Source of the DNA: Beta vulgaris subsp. vulgaris
Taxonomy: Eukaryota > Streptophyta > Magnoliopsida > Caryophyllales > Amaranthaceae
Assembly (NCBI RefSeq): GCF_026745355.1
Contig: NC_079206.1
Span: 13,624,279 to 13,688,278, forward strand
Direction: 5' to 3'
Length of the DNA stretch: 64,000 nt
Shown here one piece after another: positions 56,850 through 64,000 of this stretch. The notes beneath the pieces are model-generated. The model saw only the letters and a program-made list of their open reading frames with translations, was not told the DNA's origin and did no database searches. Position 1 is the stretch's first letter. Every line of letters starts with the position of its first letter. Both the position numbers and the translations under genes were made by a program.

Positions 56850-57757
56850 TTATTTGGTTTTGACATTTTCCCAAAGTGGACATTCCTTGATGAAGTCAGT
56901 TGCACTACCACATTTATGACAAGTAACTTTGTTAGAAAACTTTTTAGTTTTACCTTTGAAGATCCCATTCTTCATGTTCCTATACATCTTTCGAAATTTT
57001 CGGACCATGAGTGTTGCTTCCTCTTCTTCTGAGTCAGGGTCATCTTCATCATCTGCTTTGAGGGCAATGGACTTTGACTTAAAGCTTTCACCATACTCCG
57101 TATCAAGGTGGAGCTCATGAGTCATAAGTGATCCAGCAAGCTGTTGCAAGTTAAACTAAGTGAAGTCTTTTGTTTCTTGTAAAGCAACATCCTTAGTCAT
57201 CCATCTATCCTTAGAAAGACTCCTAAGAACTTTCGAACATGTCCCTCTGATGAAATAAACTTACCAAGAGAAGCTAACTCATTTGTAATGTTAGTAAAAC
57301 GAGTAAACATCTCTTGTATGCTTTCCTTAGCTTTCATGGAGAACAGTTTATATTGATTCATAAGTAACTCAATTTTAGATCTCTTAACTTCATTAGTTCC
57401 TTCATGGGCTACTTCTAGTAAATCCAATATTTGCTTTGCGGAGTTGCATCCTATGATCCTATTGTGTTCATGGGGTCCAAGTTCACAATGCAACAGTTTA
57501 ACAGCCATAGCTTTCACTTTCATTTTTTCGAAATCAGCTTTGTCATCATATTCAGAGAAGGGTTTAGGAATTACCTTATTCTTGCCATTTGTAGTTGTGA
57601 CCTCAAAATCACCAACTTTAATGACTCTCCATACTTATTAGTATTCGACCTTGATGAATATCTCCATTCTATTCTTCCAATAGGAATAGTACTTCCCATT
57701 AAACATCGGAGGCCTTTGCGTAGAGTAACCTTCCTCAAGTTTCTCGATAGTATTCAT
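56850..57757 (-). pseudogene. copia gag
   Basis: From an ATG at 57757: MNTIEKLEEGYSTQRPPMFN and YYSYWKNRMEIFI, then stops. The long frame 57523-57197 contains KSKIELLMNQYKLF-type and KAKESIQEMFTRFTNITNEL sequence (UBN2/gag). The 57149-56850 frame carries the CHKCGSATDFIKECP zinc knuckle, in which the expected His is replaced. Gag packages the RNA. Disabled by stops at about 57640 and 57195. Confidence 0.85.
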
Positions 57758-57805
57758 TGTTACTTGGATCTTTTTCTCAATAGAGTTTTCTATTTTTCGT
57801 GAGTT

Positions 57806-57820
57806 CTCGCTTTGATACCA
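57806..57820 (-). promoter_or_regulatory. copia primer-binding site
   Basis: The minus strand reads TGGTATCAAAGCGAG, complementary to initiator tRNA-Met, two bases after the LTR end ...AATAACA. This fixes the inner LTR boundary at 57823. Confidence 0.85.
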
Positions 57821-57822
57821 AT

Positions 57823-59185
57823 TGTTATTTCTCTAGGAACAATACAAGAGAGGGGTGAATTGTATGTGTAGAAATAAACGTAACTTTTTGCATAATTTTA
57901 AACTTAAACAAAGAAACAAGCTAAAGGAACACAAGGGATTTTTACGAGGAAAAACTTCTTGGGCTCAACAAGAAGAAACAATCTCGACCACTAGGGATTT
58001 TAAACTCGAATCTTTCACTAATTAGGCCAAACAACTTTGTTACAACCTAATTCTACTCATGGGCCACACCTTGAGTTCCTAAACTCAAGTTCCTGAACAA
58101 CTGTTCCCTTAACAATTGTTCCTCTCACCTTCACCTGAAATTTTCTCACTTTAACTCGGTTCACTCAAAGCTTCTCTCTTACAGAACTTCACTCGAAGTC
58201 CCCTTACCCCCAAAAACCAAAATACAATTGATCAATAATAGCTTAGTGGAATATAGTAAGGTGTTGAGGAACAAATGGTTTTTGTGAGAAAATCAAGGCA
58301 CTGACACTTTACTTAGTTAAACTCACTAAATCACTTAGTCAGACACAATTTGGAACTTAATTAGACACTAGTATTTATAGTGATAATAACTTAGAATGTG
58401 GGATTAAAACATGTGTTAGTGATAAAACCATTATCCCATGATGTTCCTTACTCGGAGGAACACGCTCCTCCTTAAACCCATGATCTCCATGATCACTGTT
58501 AAACGTGGGAGATAAACATGTTACTGCTCCCTTAATTTTAGCAACCACTTAAAGTAGTAATTGTAAAATCTGATTTAATTAAAAAATATATTAATTAATA
58601 AAACCAAAATAAAATCCTTTTACCAAACATATTATCTTTTAAAAATATTTTCCATAAAATCGAACAGGATATTTATTATCTGTATAAAAATATAATATTT
58701 TCCTTAAAAAGATTTTTCTTAAAATTAGATAAATAAAACGGTTACCTAAAATCTAGGCATAAATTACTCAACAAGCATAATTAAATCGTTGTACTGCTTC
58801 ATCCTAAGTCTAGTTCCTTTTAATGGTTAGTTCCTTTAACTTATTATGACAGCTTAGTTCATCTGTTTCTTACAAAGGAACAAACGCTCATTCTCATTTT
58901 AAATTGTCATAGTTCCTTACCACTCTTACTCGTTCCAATACATTAGAACTAGAAAGAAAAAGCCTCGCTTTGGTCTTCTTGCTCCAATGCTTCTCTAATA
59001 CCAATTCTTTGAACATCTTCACTTAGTCTTCAAAATCCAAACTTGATTTCTTCTTTGACTTAGTATTCTCGTTGTTTCATTCATTGATACCTTGAAATTC
59101 ATTTACCTAAACAACTTTCTAGTCCAATACTTACTTCGCATCTTTGTTCCTTTGTCATCATCAAAACTAGGGTTCAACATCAACA
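57823..59185 (-). repeat. 5' LTR of the copia element
   Basis: On the minus strand it starts TGTTGATGTTGAACCCTAG and ends CTAGAGAAATAACA, giving TGTT...AACA ends and 1363 bp. No matching second LTR was found in the window, so age cannot be estimated here. Confidence 0.8.
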
Positions 59186-59199
59186 TAGGAGCGAGGATC

Positions 59200-59870
59200 C
59201 CCATACCGACCGAGGGGGGAGGATGTGGTTCGGACAAGGGCTAATGATCCCCATGTTGTCTGAGCAGGTGCCATGAGGTACTTAGTCATATTTTGACTAA
59301 GTGAGAGATGACTCGTCAAAAGAGCAGATGACCCCATGCTGACTTAGTGGGTAGGATGTCGTTCGGGTGAGGGATAATTAGCTCGAAGTTATCCTAGTGG
59401 GTAGGACGTTGTTCGGACGAAGATTGATGAACCTTATGTTGTCCGAGCGGGTACCATGAAGAACTTAGTCATATTTTGACTAAGTATGAGATGACTCGAC
59501 AGAGGAGTAGAGGACCTCATGCTGACCGAGTGGGTAGAACGTCGTTCGAACGAGGTTTAATTAACCCCCGTGCTGTTCGAGCGGTTGTCATGAGGTACTT
59601 TGGTCATATTTTAACAAAGTATGAGATGACTCTTTAGAGGAGTAGAGGTCCCCATGCTGACCGAATGGGTAGGATGTTGTTCGGACGAGGGCTAATGAGC
59701 CCCATGTTGTTTAAGCGGGTGTCATGAGGTATGTAGTCATATTTTAACCAATATTGATATGACTCGACAGAGGAGTAGAGGACAGCATGCTGACCGAGTG
59801 GGTAGGATGTCGTTTAGAGGAGGGATAATGAGCCTCATGACTTGTTGTGTCATGAGGTATTCTCAATATG
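59200..59870. repeat. tandem repeat, about 136-bp unit, four copies
   Basis: TAGTCATATTTTGACTAAGT occurs near 59285, 59467, 59603 and 59738, with GACCGAGTGGGTAGGATGTCGTTCGGACGAGG-type segments and CATGAGGTAC between. Steps are about 182, 136 and 136 bp; the first unit holds an internal duplication of the GTGGGTAGGANGT block. GTCATATTTTGACTAAG is itself nearly palindromic. Confidence 0.8.
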
Positions 59871-60217
59871 GATCTTTTTACCCCTCCCCGAAGGCCTTGT
59901 TCGACATTACCTAACTTTTCTTCGTTTAACTTTTAGCTTGTTAATATATTTAAACTAAAAAATTATAAAAAATATTTGGTAAATCAACGTTCATATGGTG
60001 TTAGTAAGATTACATAGTCTAATACTTCCCATGTGTGCATAATCAGGGGAAGTTCTAGCATGGGTTTGGTGGTTTCAACCAAACTCACAAATATCTGGAA
60101 AAAAAATGACTGAAAAATGGGAACTACACATTAAAAAAAATAAGAATCACATGGCGCATTTATTCAATAAATATCGTGTGGCTTGGTGGTAGAATCTGTG
60201 TATTGAAGGAAAACTCA

Positions 60218-60661
60218 GGGCATATTCTCTTTGACATAAAACAATTGAAAGGAACTGAAACGAACTGATTGCAACTGAACTCATTGCAAGTGAAATGAAT
60301 TAAATTATCGCTACTTCCTCCGTTTCAATTTAGTTGTTAAGATCACGAACTCCTAGGCAATTTTTAGAGTGGAAAGAGAGAGAGAGAGAGAGAAAATAAA
60401 AGGGTCACATGTGATAAGAAAGTGATAGAGAGAAGTTATTATATTACCAAAATGAAAGTGTCACAACTAAATTGAAACTATCTAGAATAGAAAGTGTCAG
60501 AACTAAATTGAAACGAAGTAAGTAATAGAAATGATAATTGGAGCTGAAATGAATTGATTTGAATTGAACTGATTGCAACTAAATTGAACTGAATTGAACT
60601 AAACTGATTGTAACTAAACTGAATTGAATTGAACTGAAAATAAGTTGGGGAGAATAGACCC
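60218..60661. mobile_element. MITE with TCA duplication, Harbinger-like
   Basis: Ends GGGCATATTCTCTTTGAC and, reversed, GGGTCTATTCTCCCCAAC. TCA on both sides (60215-60217, 60662-60664). The interior carries many GAACTGAATTGAACTGA units, also seen near 23760-23820 and 46700-46800. It interrupts the SINE and itself contains a Stowaway-like MITE. Confidence 0.75.
60314..60522. mobile_element. Stowaway-like MITE, innermost of three nested elements
   Basis: Ends CTTCCTCCGTTTCAATTTAG and CTAAATTGAAACGAAGTAAG, TA on both sides (60312-60313, 60523-60524). A (GA)n run lies at about 60374-60393. The right inverted repeat is partly duplicated (ACTAAATTGAAAC at about 60464 and 60502). Confidence 0.85.
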
Positions 60662-60895
60662 TCAATCGGAGGACGTGAGATCAAATCTCGGCCTGACGAT
60701 ACTTTCTCTTTTTTGCTTCTGTTTGTTTGGGGGAGTTTTCTTGAATCTTCCCGTTAGATAAAGCTAGATTAAGAAAAAAAATTCCTATCCCTCAAAAAAA
60801 AAAAAAAAAAAATCCTAAGTTACGCCAGCTCTAAAAATAATTCACGCACTACAGTCCATGTAGGATGAGAGTGAGAAAAAAAAAATCTTGATTTA

Positions 60896-62660
60896 CCTAG
60901 TAGAAAATCGCTAATCTGAATAGTTGTTCCTTTATCCATAACCGCCACTAAGAGTAGCAGTCAAACAATATACACCGTCATTGGAGTTAGCGGTTCCCTT
61001 GTCATACCGCCAATAACAGTATAGCAGTTTGTATCAAGAAGAAAATTAAAAGAAAAAAACTAGCAGGAAGGCATCAAACTAATGAAACCACAAATGCATT
61101 CTAGATACAAGCTTTCCTAAAAATAACCAATTGAGAACAGAAATTGAACCCGAAAGACATTGATACCTGTTATAAATTGGTAATTATATATGCAAGCATA
61201 ACAAAATCAGTCTAGTTCTACTCTTTTTCTCAATTCCGAACCAAATTTTTCTCCAACAAAACATTAGATGGGTAGTTTTATTTCTTTTATATGATGAAAA
61301 TTCCAAGAAAAATTGCAACTGTTCCGGTATTGGAAACGATGACGGACTCAAGGAGTGTCCGACAATGAAAGGGGATGTCCGTGAATGATGAGCTCCAAGA
61401 GAACAAACGTGAGCTACCCTCGGGGTGGTTGTGAGGAAAGCCCCTCCGACGCTCAAGTTAGCTAGTGTCCGATAGAATGTAGAGAGAGAAAGTTTAGAGA
61501 GAGAGATAAGCTATATTTAGTATGAAAGAGAATGTACCCGTAGGAATAGTACTATTCAGCTATTTATAGGCGTACTATTCATCTGACATGGTAGGTAATC
61601 CTTTGACACGTGTATGACTACGATGAATCTGTTAGAGGGAAGACTCCCTTTGTTTTGTCCTCTTTTGTGGCCGCGACGGCAGTCCCGGCCCTTAAATAGA
61701 TGATATTTAATTTGTTTGCAGTGAGCTCACGTCTCAGACTTTTGCTATCGGCCATTGTACTGTCCGTTAGCACACTTGGGTATTACCCATACATCAACCT
61801 TACCAAAAAAATTTAAAACAAATTAGATTGCTCTCTTCCATAAATCTAGTGGGGAATGACTGTGGCGTTTCATTATGTTGTGCGAAGGGTGAGGGAGAAT
61901 ATTCAGAAGTTTCATGGCGGCGAGCGCAGCGATTTCAGCGGGAGCAGAAGTTGCCAAAGATGAAGAGTAGAACGAGGCGGACGGGTGTGTCCCCGGAGAC
62001 GTGACAGAGGGAATGTTGGGGTGGGTTCAGTTGTGAGTTTTGGAGTCGTAGACAGGGCCTGCGGATGAGATTGCTAACTTTTTTTTTTAATTAACATTAA
62101 TTCATTGATTCAAAGTCATACGACATCTACCATAGAAGTCAAAACTAAACAAATACATATCAAAATGAAATAAATACAATTTCAACATATAAAATTACGA
62201 TCGTTGAATAGATCTAACACTTTTGAAAACCGTTGTTTTTCACATTGTTGTCTGATGCAGCCTTCTGCAATGGGGTTTGTCGATCTTTTGTAGTTTTGAA
62301 GTAGAATCGGATTCAATTCAAGTGATCGTAAACGAAGTCTTGACATCTGTTGTAAGTCCACACAAATTTCGATCAACAAATCAACATCTTGAATTACACA
62401 AAAACCCAAAAATAAATTCTCTAAACTCTCATATCGAGAGAGATAAAACCTAATATATGGGTAGACGTAACCCAGTATATGTGTAGAAAAAGCCTCCATT
62501 AGAGGTAGACTGAAATTTATTGGAAACATAAACATGAAAAACTAGTAATAAAAGGAGAAAAGGGGCTTACCACCACCCAAAAGGAGAAATTTATTGCTAC
62601 TTTGATTAGCGGTTTAATGTCTTGTCTAATCAGATTAGCGGTTTTTTCTGAGCTAAAAAA
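60896..62660. mobile_element. possible CACTA-7, decayed
   Basis: CCTAGTAGAAAATCGCTAATC at 60896 resembles the diverged CACTA-4 end. TTAGCGGTT and ACCGCCA units cluster at 60945-61030 and again at 62592-62645, like subterminal arrays. No right terminus or 3-bp duplication found. Between them are an LTR-like remnant (61318-61830), a GC-rich patch (61905-62040) and a minus-strand ORF (62535-62182) of unknown nature. Confidence 0.35.
61318..61830 (+). repeat. gypsy-type LTR-like remnant, copy 2
   Basis: Shares with 50330-50880 the order GGAAAGCCCCTCCGACGCTCAAG, TAGAGAGAGAAAGTTTAGAGAG and GTATTACCCATACA. A GCTATTTATAGGCG TATA-like site lies near 61560. No coding region. Confidence 0.45.
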
Positions 62661-62674
62661 ATTACGTGAAAGGT

Positions 62675-62882
62675 ATTTTTTTTTTAAGGTAGGAAGGAAG
62701 TGTCATAACCGAACCGAAACCTCGCATAGGTCAACTCAACCCAGGTTTGCAAGCAAGGCCCCTTGGGAGTAGAGGAAATGGTAAGGGGAAATCCTCACCC
62801 CCAAAGTGCCTCTAGTGGGGTTTGATCTCGTGAGGTAGTGAGATACAAACCAAACCACTAAACCAAGTTAGCCGTGTATCCA
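62675..62882 (-). mobile_element. tRNA-derived SINE, minus strand
   Basis: On the minus strand: A-box-like GGCTAACTTGGTTTAGTGG (near 62872), B-box-like CACGAGATCAAACCCC (near 62830), a body rich in CCCC/GGGG segments, and a 3' A-run (62686-62677). About 205 bp. It abuts the upstream side of the LINE-C ORF1 sequence. Confidence 0.7.
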
Positions 62883-63592
62883 CAGCTGAGCCAGCACATG
62901 TGGTACATGTGAAGCCTAAGCACCTTAACAAAGCCCATGATGCTAAATCCTCTCTTAAGAAAATACCTGCTAAGTCTACTGCTGTTGGTCTACTTCCTAC
63001 TCCCCCTACTAAGGGGACTGTTATCAAAGATGCTGCTAATCTCTCTCATGGTAAGAATGTTCCTACTGCTATCTCATGTAAAGGAAAAGAAAAAATAATT
63101 GTTTCTCAAACTTTTTGTTCTGAGGACTCCTCTGATGATGAGGCTGCTCTCACTATGCCTCTAGTCTCTCCTCCTTCTGGCTTTGGACAGGAGAAGATTG
63201 TAGGTGACACTGATTGTGCTCCTCCCATCCTCTCTCCTGTCCCCTTTCAAGTCTTTTGTGCTTCAGACTTGACTGATGAGAACTAGTACATTGCTCTGGT
63301 CTCTTCTGATAATATCAATGTTGATGGGATCTTCTCTAATGCTGCGGATGATAAAACCTTTTGCCTTGAAGATCAAGATGATAACACTCAAAATGAGTTT
63401 AATTCTCTGACTGAGAACTCATTCCATTCCATGCACTCTGATAACTCTATTATTCAGCGAATTGGAAGGATGGGTGTTGATGCAAACAACCCACTGGAGC
63501 TCTCTTCCCAGTCTGAGCCAGTTAAAAGGAGGATTGAAGACAATGAGGATGAAGATGATGCTTCATCTGCCCTGAAGAGGAAAAGGAACTAA
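62883..63592 (+). pseudogene. LINE-C ORF1, C-terminal half, one in-frame stop
   Basis: One frame runs from the SINE junction at 62883 to TAA at 63590-63592, broken only by a TAG at 63284-63286. There is no ATG at the left; the sequence enters coding directly, so the N-terminal part (DUF4283, CCHC) is missing. The protein is low-complexity: K/P/T-rich, then acidic (SEDSSDDEAA) and ending EDNEDEDDASSALKRKRN, as in the tails of plant LINE ORF1 proteins. It lies 55 bp upstream of ORF2. Confidence 0.65.
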
Positions 63593-63647
63593 GCCAAATT
63601 CTGCTTTGAGCATGGTAATTTTTTACCACCTTTTGTTATTATAAATA

Positions 63648-64000
63648 ATGTCGATTTCATGTTGGAATGTACGTGGATGTGCTAGAAAGAATGGCTGGCT
63701 AGAATCTGGGGACTTTTGCTTCTCTAACAATGTCAAAAAATTTATGCTATGTGAAGTTAAGTCACAAACTCCCCCCTCCCAGGCTATAATTAAACAATGT
63801 GGTTTCCACGCTTTTGATGTAATTCCAACCATTGGCTATTCTGGTGGTATATGGTTAATGTGGAAAAGTTGTAATATCCATCCTTTTGATCTATCTATCT
63901 TAGTCAAAGCAGCTCGTTTTATATCTTGCTTAATTCATTTAGTTAGTCTTAATATTAGCTTTGTCATTATTTTCATATATGCCCCATCCAAGAAACAATT
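63648..64000 (+). CDS. LINE-C ORF2 start: endonuclease (partial, open to window edge)
   Basis: ATG at 63648 opens a frame with no stop for 117 codons to the window edge. MSISCWNVRGCARKNGW has the WN-x-RG start of LINE endonucleases. KKFMLCEVKSQ has the catalytic Glu. GYSGGIWLMWKS and FIIYAPS-like IFIYAPSKKQ follow in the usual order. This nuclease nicks target DNA to prime reverse transcription. Unlike LINE-A and LINE-B this stretch shows no damage, so LINE-C may be a younger copy. The RT lies outside the window. Confidence 0.85.
   Translation, partial: MSISCWNVRGCARKNGWLESGDFCFSNNVKKFMLCEVKSQTPPSQAIIKQCGFHAFDVIPTIGYSGGIWLMWKSCNIHPFDLSILVKAARFISCLIHLVSLNISFVIIFIYAPSKKQ

Larger units (their letters stand above)
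52575..59185 (-). mobile_element. Ty1/copia element with 5' LTR, 3' LTR missing
   Basis: Minus-strand order: 5' LTR (59185-57823), initiator-Met primer site (57820-57806), gag (57757-56850), a coiled-coil stretch, protease/pre-integrase (about 55900-55500), integrase (55500-54671), RT (54318-53390) and RNase H (53374-52740). That is the copia order (integrase before RT). Many shifts and stops make it dead. No second LTR was found before the unrelated gypsy relic at about 52545, so the 3' end is truncated. The gag start (STQRPPMFNGKYYSYWKNRM) fits SIRE/Tork-like copia; the lineage is uncertain. Confidence 0.88.
60174..60813 (+). mobile_element. tRNA-derived SINE split by nested MITEs
   Basis: The A-box-like GTGGCTTGGTGGTAGAATC (about 60178-60196) and B-box-like GTGAGATCAAATCTCGG (about 60677-60693) are separated by the 60218-60661 MITE. 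Without it they lie about 35 bp apart, as in a tRNA-derived promoter. The 3' end is an A-run at 60796-60813. Intact length is roughly 190 bp. Non-coding, transcribed by Pol III in this family. Confidence 0.65.

Noticed and set aside
60174..60200. start of a tRNA gene
   Set aside because: Only the A-box is present here and the matching B-box is beyond the MITE; it fits a SINE with a poly-A end.
62182..62535. 117-codon minus-strand ORF as a possible gene
   Set aside because: No recognisable motif and decayed-element context; kept only as an unknown in CACTA-7.
62820..62880. tRNA gene
   Set aside because: A- and B-box-like motifs are present, but there is no cloverleaf; with the A-tail it is a SINE.

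Overview
The window looks like repeat-dominated nuclear DNA of a flowering plant, most likely a eudicot. It is AT-rich and carries plant-type L1 LINEs, Ty1/copia and Athila-like Ty3/gypsy elements, Stowaway-like, MULE-type and Harbinger-like MITEs, short Helitrons, tRNA-derived SINEs and many small CACTA elements. I found no intact host gene. Two host-gene fragments are recognisable: the 5' part of an AHA1 (Hsp90 ATPase activator) gene inside a CACTA element, and a DUF538 pseudogene split by a hAT element. The LTR starting TGTAATACTCCGTA and the CTCCCTCCGTCC MITEs would fit an Amaranthaceae-like genome, but that placement is a guess.

Layout. 1-1,750: microsatellite, a telomere-like GC-rich repeat and a Helitron-like 3' end. 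1,758-8,460: a decayed minus-strand LINE (ORF1, endonuclease, RT, RNase H) interrupted in its endonuclease by a CACTA element with an AAA target duplication. 8,969-14,062: a region bounded by TG...CA and a TTATA duplication, read as one LTR filled with later insertions. 14,100-17,000: tandem repeats, with a CACTA element inside a 20-bp minisatellite. 17,090-18,686: a 5'-truncated LINE. 18,687-34,200: MITEs, Helitrons, a LINE RNase H relic holding a solo LTR, and AT-rich sequence. 34,440-35,900: a minisatellite next to an endogenous caulimovirid fragment (movement protein plus initiator-tRNA-Met primer site).

35,915-45,644: an Athila-like element with gag and protease but no RT or integrase. 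It holds a MITE in the 5' LTR, a hAT in gag and a CACTA element in the 3' LTR; the other LTR supplies the empty site for the CACTA insertion. 45,645-52,570: CACTA-5 with the AHA1 fragment, the DUF538 pseudogene with its hAT, and relics of another gypsy element. 52,575-59,185: a minus-strand copia element with its 5' LTR but no visible 3' LTR. 59,200-62,880: tandem repeats, a SINE containing a MITE that contains another MITE, and a second SINE. 62,883-64,000: a plus-strand LINE whose ORF2 is open to the window edge.

The most interesting theme is a set of about six small CACTA elements. They share one architecture: CACTAG-type ends, subterminal arrays of a short family-specific hairpin motif, then a C/T-rich leader, a short coding-like stretch and a T-rich intron-like stretch. 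In CACTA-5 the coding stretch is clearly the start of AHA1. This suggests, as inference, that these elements repeatedly capture the 5' ends of host genes (Pack-CACTA).
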